Assembly (NCBI GenBank): GCA_965653225.1
Contig: CBFGZI010000075.1
Location: forward strand, 1 to 19,091
Direction of reading: 5' to 3'
Length of the DNA: 19,091 nt
Origin: JALZDI01 sp965653225
Lineage (GTDB): Bacteria > Actinomycetota > Actinomycetes > Propionibacteriales > Nocardioidaceae
In this document: piece by piece, positions 6,506 through 14,997 of the stretch
How positions within the stretch are numbered: the first letter of the stretch is position 1
How the letters are laid out: each line of letters starts with the position of its first letter
Position numbers and translations under genes: made by a program
Notes under the pieces: model-generated
Told to the model about the DNA's origin: nothing
What the model saw: only the letters and a program-made list of their open reading frames with translations
The model's database searches: none

Positions 6506-8291
6506 GCGTGGCCCCGAACATGGGCGAGTGCGTCTTCTCGATCGTGCGCCCACCGCCGACGTACATGTGCACGCCGCAGGGCAGGCACGGGTCGAAGCTG
6601 CGGACGGCGCGCATGATGTCGACGCCCTTGAAGTCGTCGGGGCCGTTCTCCTCGAAGATCGGCATGTCCTGCACGGCGTCCTCGTACGGCCCTGGCGTGC
6701 CGTAGGAGTCGCGCGGGCTGCCGTTCCACGGTGTCGGCGGGTACGGGTGGTAGTTGGCGATCTTGCCGTCGCGGATGACCAGATGATGCGACAACACACC
6801 GCGGACAGCCTCGTGGAACCCACACCCGATCGCCTCGTCGGGCACCTCGAAGTTCTCGAACACCTTCATGTCGCCGCCCCGCATACGTCCCATGGCCTGC
6901 TCGAGGACGTCTATGGCGATCGCCGCCGCGTAGGCGATGAAGTAGACCCGGGCGCGGTTGCGCTCGATGGCGTTCGACCACTGCGGGACCTTCCACTCCA
7001 GGGTCATCTCGGGTAGCTGCTCGCTCTTCGGCAGCGAGATCTGCACGCTCGAACCCGTGGACTTGACGTACGGCCGGTCGACCAGGCCCGCCAGAGCGGT
7101 GGTGTACAGCCGTGCGAACGCGCCGCCGCCGGTGTCGAGGGCGAGGTGGTCGCCGGTGCGCTGGTCCAGCCACCGCGGGCTCATCACCCAGCTGTACTTG
7201 TCGTCGAAGTCACGCTTCTGCGGGTTGGGCAGCGTGGTCTGGTTCCACGGATGGCGCATGTCGACCGGGTTGCCGAGCGGGTCGTGGGTCACCCATGGCT
7301 GCTCGTTCTTCCAGTCGTCGTAGAACGAGCTGCCCAGCAAGATCCGGATGCCGAGGTTGATGTCGACGAGGTTCGTCGTCACCAGCTCGCCGTCGACGAC
7401 AACACCGGGGGTGACGTACATCGCGTTGCCCCACCGGTTCATCGTCTCGTATCGGTAGTCGCAGACGTTGGGGTCCTGCCATGATCCCCAGCAGCCGAGC
7501 AGCACGCGGCGGCGTCCAACCTCCTCGTACCCGGGAAGCGCCTCGTAGAAGAAGTCGAAGACGTCGTCGTTCATCGCCACCTGGCGCTTCACGAAGTCGA
7601 GGATCGACAGCAGCCGCGACAGGTAGTCGGTGAACAGCGACGGCTCGGGCATGGTGCCCACCCCGCCGGGGTAGATCGTCGAGGGGTGTACGTGCCGCCC
7701 CTCCATCAGGCAGAACATCTCCCGGGTGACCCTGCTCATCTTCAGCGCCTGCTTGTAGACCTCACCCTCGAACGGGTTGAAGGCCCGCATGATGTCCGCG
7801 ATTGTGCGGTAGCCGTGTACGGCCGCGTGAGGCGCCTCAGTGCTCTCGGCCCGCCGCAGGACGCTGGGGTTGGTCTCCTTGACCATCGCCTCGCAGTAGT
7901 CCACGAAGACGAGGTTGTCCTGGAACAGTGTGTGGTCGAACATGTACTCGGCCGCTTCGCCGAGGTTGACGATCATTTCCCCTAGCGGCGGTGGCTTGAC
8001 GCCATAGGCCATCTGCTGGGCGTACACCGAGCAGGTGGTGTGGTTGTCACCGCAGATGCCGCAGATGCGGCTGGTGATGAAGCCCGCGTCGCGCGGGTCC
8101 TTGCCCTTCATGAACACCGAGTAGCCACGGAACATCGACGAGGTGCTGTGGCACTCCGCGACGCGCTGGTTCTCGAAGTCGATCTTGGTGTAGATGCCCA
8201 GGTTGCCGATGATCCTGGTGATCGGGTCCCAGGACATCTCGACCAGCTGACCCTGCTCCCGCTCGCCGGCCTTGCGCTCGGTGACTGTCAT
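6498..8291 (-). CDS. hhyL: [NiFe]-hydrogenase large subunit, group 1h (high-affinity type)
   Basis: The catalytic subunit that holds the NiFe(CN)2CO centre. The two nickel-binding motifs are intact: RICGICGDNH (C77, C80, H84) and DPCLPCGVH (C569, C572, H575). The sequence between them is typical of the actinobacterial (formerly group 5) class, and 597 aa fits. After H575 there is a 22-residue tail (MYVGGGRTIEKTHSPMFGAT, then HG), expected to be clipped by the endopeptidase encoded upstream. The ATG at 8291 follows AGGAGGACGAAGGACG. It lies 30 nt downstream of hhyS and overlaps the NifU-like gene. The reaction is H2 oxidation, with members of this class scavenging atmospheric H2. Confidence 0.97.
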   Translation of the reverse strand: MTVTERKAGEREQGQLVEMSWDPITRIIGNLGIYTKIDFENQRVAECHSTSSMFRGYSVFMKGKDPRDAGFITSRICGICGDNHTTCSVYAQQMAYGVKPPPLGEMIVNLGEAAEYMFDHTLFQDNLVFVDYCEAMVKETNPSVLRRAESTEAPHAAVHGYRTIADIMRAFNPFEGEVYKQALKMSRVTREMFCLMEGRHVHPSTIYPGGVGTMPEPSLFTDYLSRLLSILDFVKRQVAMNDDVFDFFYEALPGYEEVGRRRVLLGCWGSWQDPNVCDYRYETMNRWGNAMYVTPGVVVDGELVTTNLVDINLGIRILLGSSFYDDWKNEQPWVTHDPLGNPVDMRHPWNQTTLPNPQKRDFDDKYSWVMSPRWLDQRTGDHLALDTGGGAFARLYTTALAGLVDRPYVKSTGSSVQISLPKSEQLPEMTLEWKVPQWSNAIERNRARVYFIAYAAAIAIDVLEQAMGRMRGGDMKVFENFEVPDEAIGCGFHEAVRGVLSHHLVIRDGKIANYHPYPPTPWNGSPRDSYGTPGPYEDAVQDMPIFEENGPDDFKGVDIMRAVRSFDPCLPCGVHMYVGGGRTIEKTHSPMFGATHG

Positions 8292-8321
8292 CGTCCTTCG
8301 TCCTCCTGTGCTCGTCGTCGG

Positions 8322-9404
8322 TCAGCGGGTGGTGCTCTGCGCGCGCCAGCGTGGGTCGTAGCCGCTGGTCAGCTCGGGCTTGTTGTGGCGCCACTTGGGC
8401 TCCTTGTTCAGCGCCTCGTTGGTGATTCCGCGAAGCCTGCGGATGATGAGGCCGTACGGCGTGCCCAGCGCAGAGGACAGGCTGCCGCCCGGCGGCATGT
8501 CCATGAACGGCATGAACTTGTCGGGGAAGCCCGGCATGGTGCAGCCGATGCAGATGCCACCCACGTTGGGGCAGCCCCCGATGCCCCTCATCCAGCCACG
8601 CTTGGGCACGTTGCAGTTGACGACCGGCCCCCAGCACCCGATCTTCACCTGACACTTGGGTGAGTTGTAGTCGAGCGCGAACTGGGACTGCTCGTAGTAC
8701 GAGCCGCGGTCACAGCCCTCGTGCACGGTCCTGCCGAAGATCCACTGTGGCCTCAGCTGCTCGTCCAGCGGCGGCGGCGGTGCCGCGCCCGCCGCGTGGT
8801 AGAGGAGCCAGGCCAGCGTCTCCATGAAGTTCTCCGGCTGCACCGGACAACCGGGGACGTTGACGATGGGCAGCCCCGCGGCGGACTTGAAGTCCCAGCC
8901 CAGGTAGTCCGCCAGCCCCATGCTGCCGGTGGGGTTGCCGGCCATCGCGTGGATCCCGCCGTAGGTGGCGCAGGTGCCGATGGCGACGACCGCGAACGCC
9001 TTGGGCGCCAGGTTGTCGAGCCACCAGTCGAGGGTGAGCGGGTCACCCGTGACCAGATCGTTGCCGAACGACGTCCAGTAGCCGTCACCGTTGATCTTCT
9101 CGTTGGGGATCGAGCCCTCCATGACGAACACGAACGGGTTCGGAGAGTCCCCGCGGGCGGCCGCGCGGAACGGCGCGAGGAAGTCCTCACCGCCCAGGGT
9201 CGGGGAGAGCACCTTGTTGTACAGGTTGACCTTCGGCAGTCCCGGGATCAGGCCGAGGACGACGTCCTCGATGGAGGGCTGGTCGGAGGCCGTCACCGAC
9301 ACGGTGTCGCCGTCGCAGCTCATCCCCTCCGAGATCCAGAGGATGTCGACCTCGTTGACCCCCGTACTTTGTCCGGACCTGCCGGCATGGGTGGGCGCTG
9401 TCAT
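8322..9404 (-). CDS. hhyS: [NiFe]-hydrogenase small subunit, group 1h
   Basis: The electron-transfer subunit carrying three Fe-S clusters. The proximal-cluster motif, normally CxxC, is here C30-D-G-D33, the Cys-to-Asp change described for oxygen-insensitive actinobacterial-type enzymes. C145 (GTCATYGG) and C186 (VPGCPV) complete that site. The distal site is H228/C231/C251/C257. The medial site draws on C264, C278, C285 and C288. There is no twin-arginine signal and no C-terminal membrane helix, so the enzyme is cytoplasmic. The frame is open to 9557, but the ATG at 9404 has AGGAAGG 8 nt upstream, overlaps the upstream stop by 4 bases (ATGA), and gives a normal 360 aa. Confidence 0.97.
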   Translation of the reverse strand: MTAPTHAGRSGQSTGVNEVDILWISEGMSCDGDTVSVTASDQPSIEDVVLGLIPGLPKVNLYNKVLSPTLGGEDFLAPFRAAARGDSPNPFVFVMEGSIPNEKINGDGYWTSFGNDLVTGDPLTLDWWLDNLAPKAFAVVAIGTCATYGGIHAMAGNPTGSMGLADYLGWDFKSAAGLPIVNVPGCPVQPENFMETLAWLLYHAAGAAPPPPLDEQLRPQWIFGRTVHEGCDRGSYYEQSQFALDYNSPKCQVKIGCWGPVVNCNVPKRGWMRGIGGCPNVGGICIGCTMPGFPDKFMPFMDMPPGGSLSSALGTPYGLIIRRLRGITNEALNKEPKWRHNKPELTSGYDPRWRAQSTTR

Positions 9405-9925
9405 GGGGATGGCCTTCCTGTGGTGGACGGGATGCTGGAGGCGGTTGCGGCGGCCTCCTGAAGAGCCAGCTCGGTGGTGATGCGCACGGCCTCGTCGACG
9501 GCAGCCTCGACAGGTGCGGACAGGCCCATGCGCTCCTCGATGTCGACGGGCTGGCATCCGACGACGAGCACGCGAGCGACCCGACCTCCGAGCCCCTGCA
9601 GGACGCGCAGGACGACGTCGGGGCTCATGGAGTGCGCATCGACCAGTCCGGGTCGGCCATCGAGCGCGGGGGTGCCGGCGTCGAGCACCGCGATCGTCGC
9701 CGGCGCCTCATCGAGAGGTACTGCGTCGACCAGGATCACGGTGTCGTAGCGGTCGTCGAGCAGCTCGTAGGCCAGGTGCACGCCGCGGATGCCGAAGTCG
9801 GCGACGTCGACTGCGGCGGGCAGCCCGGCGGGGTCGATCCGGCGTACGACCTCGACGCCGAAGCCGTCGTCGGCCAGGAAGACGTTGCCGATGCCGGCGA
9901 CGAGGACACGCCGTGTCTCACTCAC
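9401..9925 (-). CDS. Hydrogenase maturation endopeptidase (HyaD/HupD/HycI type)
   Basis: Removes the C-terminal tail of the large subunit after nickel insertion. The N-terminus VLVAGIGNVFLADDGFGVEV contains the GNxFxxDDGFG motif, whose acidic residue binds nickel in this family. A second acidic site follows in VADFGIRGVHLAYEL, and the family histidine lies in VDAHSMSPDVVL. 174 aa is normal length. The GTG at 9925 is chosen because AAGGAGG lies 6 nt upstream and the GIGN motif then sits near residue 10; the open frame to 10009 overlaps the upstream gene. It overlaps that gene by 8 nt and hhyS by 4 nt, so it is tightly coupled to its substrate operon. Confidence 0.93.
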   Translation of the reverse strand: MSETRRVLVAGIGNVFLADDGFGVEVVRRIDPAGLPAAVDVADFGIRGVHLAYELLDDRYDTVILVDAVPLDEAPATIAVLDAGTPALDGRPGLVDAHSMSPDVVLRVLQGLGGRVARVLVVGCQPVDIEERMGLSAPVEAAVDEAVRITTELALQEAAATASSIPSTTGRPSP

Positions 9926-11369
9926 GGCGCACCTCCTTCTCGCCGAGTGGCTCGACCTCCTCGGGTGCGAAGTAGTGGTAGCGGCCGTACCACTGGTGCA
10001 GCTCGGCACTGGGATCGTCGTCGATCGTCACCGCGACGTGCTGCGCGCCGTCGACGTCGAGGAATACGGCTTCGACGGTCGCCGTGCGGCCGGCGAGGAA
10101 CATGTCGTGCGCGTCGCTGCCGCGCCTGCGGGGCCGCAGCCGCACCCGGCTGCCTTTCGCGACCGCGACACCGTCGACCAGCACGCTGTCGGTGTCGGGT
10201 GAGACCGAGGCATCGGCGCCGGGGTTCCACCACGGCACCTCCGGCCGTGCGGGCGCGGAGTCCTGGGTGTCCTCGGTTCGTCGCGCCGGGCGCAGGGAGC
10301 GGATCGCGCCGTGCAGTCGCTCCATGACCTCGGGCGGCATGGAGTCGACGCGGTCGACGATGGCGGCCGCTCGCGGGTCGGTGGCCCTTGCCTCCTGCTT
10401 CTCGTCGTCGGTCAGCGTCAGCGTCCGTAGCGACAGGATCTCGTCGATCTCGGAGGCGTCGTGCAGGTCGCCCGGGCTCTCCGGGGCGACCCGGGGGTGG
10501 TCGTAAAGGATGATCGGGGACGCGAGCACCAGGTCACGGGTGCCGTCGGGTCCGGCGAGCACGGGGAAGGTGCGGACGTTCACGCAGGCCTTCGCCTCCC
10601 GGGCTGCCCAGGCCGGCGGGTCGAGCAGGGAGATGAACGCTCCGGCGTTGAGTGCGTACATCGTGTGCGTCGAGATAAGGCAGCGCCGCAGCGCCTCGTG
10701 GCGCGGTGCCGCGACTGAGGTCTCCTCGTCGGAGTTCTCCACCCGCACGCGCAGTCGGTATGTCGGGAAGGGCGTCAGCGGGGTGTCCGCCGTCAGCCGC
10801 ACCAGGCCCCGGACCGGCCAGCGCGTGCGTGTGACGCGTCCACGTACGACCCCGCGGTCGTCAAACGCGTCCTCCGACCACTCGCTGGCGGGCGCGTCGA
10901 CGCTCACCCGCCGCTCACTGCCGAGCAGGTCGCGCACGCTCAGGACGATGTCGACCTCGCGCGGGACGGCCTCGTCGAACGGCACCTCGGCACGGCCTCC
11001 GAGGTCGAGCCGTTCCACGGGTGCGTAGCCGCCGTCGGGCAGCAGCTCCTCGACGGCCTTGGCCTGGACCTGCAGGTAACGCAGCCGCACGTGCACGACG
11101 GCCGTCTCCGGCGCCTCCAGCAGGCACTCCGTCTGCTGCCACCACGACTCCGCGGAGCCGGCGACGCTGTCGGCGACGGGACCTCGGGCCTCGACCCACC
11201 TGCGCGGCGCCAGCACACCGAACTGCCAGCGGACCTGGTTCTTTCCCGAGGACCTTCGGTAGGGGTAGAGGAGGTAGCCCTCGTAGAGCACGGCGTCGGC
11301 CACGGCGCGGGCGGCGTCGAATGCGGTCGGCGTCTCGATGACCGCGCGGGCTGCATCCGGGTCCGTCAC
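9918..11369 (-). CDS. Conserved-looking protein of the hydrogenase locus (483 aa), function unknown
   Basis: A large soluble protein I cannot assign to a named family. The N-terminal part has YEGYLLYPYRRSSGKNQVRW followed by QFGVLAPRRW; the middle has HEALRRCLISTHTMYALNAG and a RDLVLASPIILYDHPRVAPE stretch. The last 85 residues (SRVRLRPRRRGSDAHD ... HYFAPEEVEPL) look like a small SH3-type beta-barrel, similar in feel to C-terminal domains of nitrile-hydratase-like proteins. There is no cysteine cluster or ATP motif. It starts with GTG, overlapping hypB by 4 bases, and overlaps the endopeptidase by 8, so it is produced in step with maturation factors. A chaperone or scaffold role is inferred from position alone. 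Confidence 0.82.
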   Translation of the reverse strand: MTDPDAARAVIETPTAFDAARAVADAVLYEGYLLYPYRRSSGKNQVRWQFGVLAPRRWVEARGPVADSVAGSAESWWQQTECLLEAPETAVVHVRLRYLQVQAKAVEELLPDGGYAPVERLDLGGRAEVPFDEAVPREVDIVLSVRDLLGSERRVSVDAPASEWSEDAFDDRGVVRGRVTRTRWPVRGLVRLTADTPLTPFPTYRLRVRVENSDEETSVAAPRHEALRRCLISTHTMYALNAGAFISLLDPPAWAAREAKACVNVRTFPVLAGPDGTRDLVLASPIILYDHPRVAPESPGDLHDASEIDEILSLRTLTLTDDEKQEARATDPRAAAIVDRVDSMPPEVMERLHGAIRSLRPARRTEDTQDSAPARPEVPWWNPGADASVSPDTDSVLVDGVAVAKGSRVRLRPRRRGSDAHDMFLAGRTATVEAVFLDVDGAQHVAVTIDDDPSAELHQWYGRYHYFAPEEVEPLGEKEVRRE

Positions 11370-12112
11370 GTCTCGGCCACCCCCTCCAGGCGCGGAGCCT
11401 CGTGATCGCGCTCCCCGAGGTGCGAGGCGTGGTCGCGCAGCCAGTCGTACCAGGCGTCGAGCCCCTCACCGTTGGTCGCGGACAGGGGGAGTACCTCGAT
11501 GCCCGGGCGCACCTGGCGCAGGTCGCGCAGGAAGCCACCAAGGTCGAAGTCGAGGTAGGGAAGCAAGTCGACCTTGTTGAGGACGACGACGTCGCCGCTG
11601 GCGAACATGTGGGGGTACTTCAGCGGCTTGTCGGGGCCCTCGGTCACGGACATGATGACCGCGCGGTGTTCCTCACCGAGGTCGAACAGCGCGGGGCACA
11701 CGAGGTTGCCGACGTTCTCGATGAACAGCAGTGAGCGCGGTTCGGGTTCCAGGGTCGCCAAACCACGGCGCAGCATCTCGGAGTCGAGGTGGCATCCCGC
11801 ACCGGTGTTGACCTGCACGACCGGCGCCCCTGTCGCCCTGATGCGCTCGGCGTCGAGGTGCGTCTCCTGGTCGCCCTCGACCACAGCCAGCGGCAGCTCA
11901 CCGGCAAGGTCGCGTGCGGTCCGTTCGAGCAGGGTCGTCTTGCCCGAGCCCGGCGAGCTCATCAGGTTGACCGCGAGAATGTGGCGTGCACGCAGCCACC
12001 GCCGGTTCTGAGCGGCGGTCACGTCGTTCTTCGCCAGGAGGTTCTGCTCGAGCCGGATGGTACGAGGCTGTCCCGCCGGTGGCGTGGTCGAGCAACCGCA
12101 GGTCCCGCACAT
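11366..12112 (-). CDS. hypB: Hydrogenase nickel-insertion GTPase HypB
   Basis: A GTPase that delivers nickel to the large subunit with HypA. It has the N-terminal high-affinity metal motif MCGTCGCS, a P-loop SSPGSGKTT at residues 52-60, the metal-binding NTGAGCHLDSEM loop, IENVGNLVCPALFDLGE, and the guanine-specificity motif NKVD in VVLNKVDLLPYLDFDL. There is no histidine-rich nickel-storage stretch, so it is probably an insertion-only form. The frame is open to 12817, but the ATG at 12112 produces the MCGTCGC start and lies 4 nt after the hypA stop. 248 aa is typical. Confidence 0.97.
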   Translation of the reverse strand: MCGTCGCSTTPPAGQPRTIRLEQNLLAKNDVTAAQNRRWLRARHILAVNLMSSPGSGKTTLLERTARDLAGELPLAVVEGDQETHLDAERIRATGAPVVQVNTGAGCHLDSEMLRRGLATLEPEPRSLLFIENVGNLVCPALFDLGEEHRAVIMSVTEGPDKPLKYPHMFASGDVVVLNKVDLLPYLDFDLGGFLRDLRQVRPGIEVLPLSATNGEGLDAWYDWLRDHASHLGERDHEAPRLEGVAET

Positions 12113-12116
12113 CGCC

Positions 12117-12446
12117 TCAGACCACCTCCACGGCCGTGATCCGCAGCTCCTGCCCACCGAGCACGGAGACGTCGGCGCTGCCGCACCGGCAGAGCATGAT
12201 CGGGCTGTCCGGCTCGAACTCGGTCGCGCAGGCGCGGCAGCGTGCGCGACCGGGCGGCTCGACGATGTCCAGCCACGCGCCTTCGAGGGTGGTGCCGGCA
12301 CAGACCAGCTCGAAGCAGAAGCGGATCTGGTCGGGGAGTACGCCGGAGATCCTGCCGATCTCCAGTCGCACCCCGGTGATACGTGCGCCGTCCATCCGCT
12401 CGGCGATCGTGTCGACGACGCTCTGGGTGATGGACAGCTCATGCAT
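12117..12446 (-). CDS. hypA: Hydrogenase nickel chaperone HypA
   Basis: Binds nickel through its N-terminal Met-His-Glu (MHELSITQSVV) and zinc through a C-terminal cysteine site. The ATG at 12446 is used instead of the GTG at 12455 because His2 next to the free N-terminus is required in this family. The zinc site is C70-x2-C73 with C86-x-C88; the second pair is CxC (LCRCGS) rather than the usual CPxC, a small departure. 109 aa is standard. It begins 12 nt after hypE, with only a weak ribosome site, so translation probably depends on coupling. It works with HypB, the next gene. Confidence 0.95.
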   Translation of the reverse strand: MHELSITQSVVDTIAERMDGARITGVRLEIGRISGVLPDQIRFCFELVCAGTTLEGAWLDIVEPPGRARCRACATEFEPDSPIMLCRCGSADVSVLGGQELRITAVEVV

Positions 12447-12458
12447 CGGGCGCACCGG

Positions 12459-13565
12459 TCAGCAGATCCTCGGCAGCGGGTCGCCCACGAGCATGTCGAC
12501 GACCCGAGTGCCGCCGAAGGTCGTGTTGAGCAGCACCATGCCGGGCGGGTCGTCGGCGACACGTCCGATGACAGCGGCGTCGCGGCCAAGGGGGTGGTTG
12601 TGCATGGCGGCCAGAGCGTCGTCGGCCGCGTCACCGTCGACGAACGCGACGATGCGGCCCTCGCAGGCGATGTACAGCGGGTCGATGCCCAGCAGCTCGG
12701 AGGCACCGCGCACCTCGGTGCGCACCGGCACCCGTGCCTCGTCGACCACGACGGCGACGTTGGCGCTGTGCGCGACCTCGTTGAGAATCGTGGCGACGCC
12801 GCCGCGGGTGGCGTCACGCAGCGCCCGGACTCCCGGTACGGCGGTCAGCAGCGCATCGACCAGACCGTGCGCGGCCGCGGTGTCGGACTCCACGTCGGCC
12901 TCGATGTCCAGCTCGCCGCGGGCCAGCATGATCGTCACACCGTGCTCGCCGATCGGGCCGGACACCAGGACGGCGTCGCCGGGCCGGACGGTGCAGATCC
13001 CGAGCGTGCCGTCGTGCTCGATGCGTCCCACGCCCGCGGTGTTGATGTAGCAGCCGTCGGCCTTGCCACGCTCGACGACCTTGGTGTCACCGGTCACGAC
13101 CTGCACCCCGGCGTTACGTGCGGCCGCCGCCATCGACTCGACGACCCGCACCAGGTCGGCGATCGGAAAGCCCTCCTCCAGGATGAAGCCCGCGGTGAGG
13201 TACAGCGGGCGGGCGCCGCTCACGGCGAGGTCGTTGACGGTGCCGTTGACCGCCAGGTCGCCGATGTTGCCTCCGGGGAAGAACAACGGCGAGACGACGA
13301 ACGAGTCGGTGGTGAGGGCCAGCCGTCCGTCGGTGACGGTCAGCTCCGCGCCGTCCTCGAGGGGCTCGAGCAAGGGGTTGCGGAAGGCTTCGAGGAAGAC
13401 CGCCTCCACGAGCGTCTGGGTGGCCTTTCCGCCCGAGCCGTGTGCCAGCGTGACGCGCTCCTCCCGGACCTTGGCGCGTCGGCGACGCGCCTTGTCGATC
13501 CGGTCGAGCACCTGCTGCTCGCGTTCGCTGGGGACGGCGACCTTGTCGGCAACGCGCTCGCTCAT
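12459..13565 (-). CDS. hypE: Hydrogenase cyanide-ligand synthase HypE
   Basis: Converts the thiocarbamoyl group received from HypF to thiocyanate on its C-terminal cysteine, using ATP. The protein ends in LPRIC, with the essential Cys as the last residue. AHGSGGKAT at 41-49 is the family's nucleotide-binding start, followed by LTVTDGRLALTTDSFVVSPL and a GDLAVNGTVNDLAVSGA segment of the AIR-synthase fold. The ATG at 13565 overlaps the hypD stop by 4 bases and has AGGAGG upstream. Most HypE proteins begin almost at the GSGG motif; this one has about 38 extra charged residues, and no start codon lies closer to the motif. 368 aa. Confidence 0.96.
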   Translation of the reverse strand: MSERVADKVAVPSEREQQVLDRIDKARRRRAKVREERVTLAHGSGGKATQTLVEAVFLEAFRNPLLEPLEDGAELTVTDGRLALTTDSFVVSPLFFPGGNIGDLAVNGTVNDLAVSGARPLYLTAGFILEEGFPIADLVRVVESMAAAARNAGVQVVTGDTKVVERGKADGCYINTAGVGRIEHDGTLGICTVRPGDAVLVSGPIGEHGVTIMLARGELDIEADVESDTAAAHGLVDALLTAVPGVRALRDATRGGVATILNEVAHSANVAVVVDEARVPVRTEVRGASELLGIDPLYIACEGRIVAFVDGDAADDALAAMHNHPLGRDAAVIGRVADDPPGMVLLNTTFGGTRVVDMLVGDPLPRIC

Positions 13566-14689
13566 ACCTGGCTCGCCTCCTGCACCCGCCGCCGGGTGAA
13601 GCGCCCGAAGTTGTAGTACGCGGCGCAGGCGCCCTCTGGCGAGACCATGCACGTGCCGATCGGCGTCTCGGGTGTGCACGCCGTGCCGAAGACCTTGCAC
13701 TCCCACGGTTTGAGCACGCCCTTGAGCACCTCGCCGCACTGGCACGCCTTGGGGTCTGCCACGCGTACGCCGGGGATGTGGAAGATGCGCTCGGCGTCGA
13801 ACGCCGCGTACTTCTCCCGGACCCGCATGGCCGAGTGCGAGATGAAGCCGAGCCCGCGCCACTCGAAGTAGGGCCGCAGCTCCATGACTTCGGTGATCGC
13901 CTTCAGCGCGACGAGGTTGCCGTTCCAGGGCACAACGCGGGTGTACTGGTTCTCCACCTCGGAGCGGCCGGCGCGTAGCTGCAGCATCAGCATGTAGATC
14001 GACTGCAGGATGTCGAGGGGCTCGAACCCGGCGACGACGACGGGGCGGCCGTAGTCGCGGGCGATGAACTCGTACGGCCGGCACCCGATGACCGTCGACA
14101 CGTGTCCGGGTCCGATGAAGCCGTCGAGCCGCAGGTCGGGCGAGTCGAGGATCGCCTTGATCGCCGGGATGATCGTGATGTGGTTGCAGAAGATGGAGAA
14201 GTTCTGCAGACCCTCCTGCGCTGCGCGGAGCACGGTCATCGCGGTGGACGGTGCCGTGGTCTCGAAGCCGATGGCCATGAAGACCACTTGGAGGTCGGGG
14301 TTCTGCCGCGCGATCTTCAGTGAGTCGAGCGGGGAGTACACCATGCGGATGTTGGTGCCCTCGGCGTTGGAGTCGAAGAAGTTCCCACCGGAGCCGGGGA
14401 CACGCATCATGTCGCCGAATGAGGTCATCAGCACGCCCGGCTGGCGGGCGATGTGGATCGAGTCGTCGATGCGGCCCATCGGGATAACGCACACCGGGCA
14501 GCCCGGTCCGTGCACAAGCTGGATGCTCTCGGGCAGGTAGTCCTCGAGGCCGTGCTTGTAGATGGTGTGCGTGTGGCCGCCGCAGACCTCCATGAACTTG
14601 TACTTCCGGCCGGGTTCGCACAGGCCGGTGATCTTGGCGGAAAGGGCGCGAGCCTTCTCGGCGTCGCGGTACTCGTCGACGAAGCGCAC
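13562..14689 (-). CDS. hypD: Fe(CN)2CO assembly scaffold protein HypD
   Basis: With HypC, it assembles the iron-dicyano-carbonyl unit. Catalytic motifs are CGGHTH (C36), GPGCPVCV (C64, C67) and GFETTAPSTA. The C-terminal [4Fe-4S] ligands lie in PKACQCGEVLKG, PWECKVFG and the following cysteines (TACTPETPIGTC). 375 aa is normal. It starts with GTG at 14689 after a GAGGGGA ribosome site, 11 nt downstream of hypC. It overlaps hypE by 4 bases. All expected residues are present, so the protein should be functional. Confidence 0.97.
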   Translation of the reverse strand: MRFVDEYRDAEKARALSAKITGLCEPGRKYKFMEVCGGHTHTIYKHGLEDYLPESIQLVHGPGCPVCVIPMGRIDDSIHIARQPGVLMTSFGDMMRVPGSGGNFFDSNAEGTNIRMVYSPLDSLKIARQNPDLQVVFMAIGFETTAPSTAMTVLRAAQEGLQNFSIFCNHITIIPAIKAILDSPDLRLDGFIGPGHVSTVIGCRPYEFIARDYGRPVVVAGFEPLDILQSIYMLMLQLRAGRSEVENQYTRVVPWNGNLVALKAITEVMELRPYFEWRGLGFISHSAMRVREKYAAFDAERIFHIPGVRVADPKACQCGEVLKGVLKPWECKVFGTACTPETPIGTCMVSPEGACAAYYNFGRFTRRRVQEASQV

Positions 14690-14700
14690 GGGACGTCCCC

Positions 14701-14973
14701 TCAGTCGATCTTCGAGTCGCGTAGGGCGGCCAGCTCGTCCTCGTAGGACTGGCCGATGCCCTCCAGGAGGTCCAGCACTGCCTTCGCCTCCGCCTCGTCG
14801 ACCTTGCTCAGCGCGAAGCCGACGTGGATGAGGATCCAGTCGCCGGGCACCGGTGGGTCGTCGGCCAGCAGACCGACATTGACCGACCGGCGCACACCGC
14901 TCACGGACACCTTCGCGAGGTCCGGTCGATCCTGCTGGATCTCGATGACCTCACCCGGGATGGCAAGACACAT
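14701..14973 (-). CDS. hypC: Hydrogenase maturation chaperone HypC (canonical)
   Basis: A small chaperone that carries the iron unit with HypD to the large subunit. It starts MCLAIPGEVIEI; Cys2, exposed after Met removal, is the iron ligand. This decides the ATG at 14973 over the upstream in-frame GTG at 14982. The second family signature is GDWILIHVGFAL. The C-terminus (LDLLEGIGQSYEDELAALRD) is a usual helical tail. 90 aa. It lies 24 nt after the SIS protein gene and 11 nt before hypD. It is one of two HypC-fold genes in this locus. Confidence 0.96.
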   Translation of the reverse strand: MCLAIPGEVIEIQQDRPDLAKVSVSGVRRSVNVGLLADDPPVPGDWILIHVGFALSKVDEAEAKAVLDLLEGIGQSYEDELAALRDSKID

Positions 14974-14997
14974 GCCCTTCACCGGCTTTCCGGAGTG

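Noticed and set aside
12057..13616. 519-codon plus-strand frame opposite hypA and hypE
   Set aside because: Antisense shadow of two well-conserved genes, with no recognisable motif and no ribosome site at the start.
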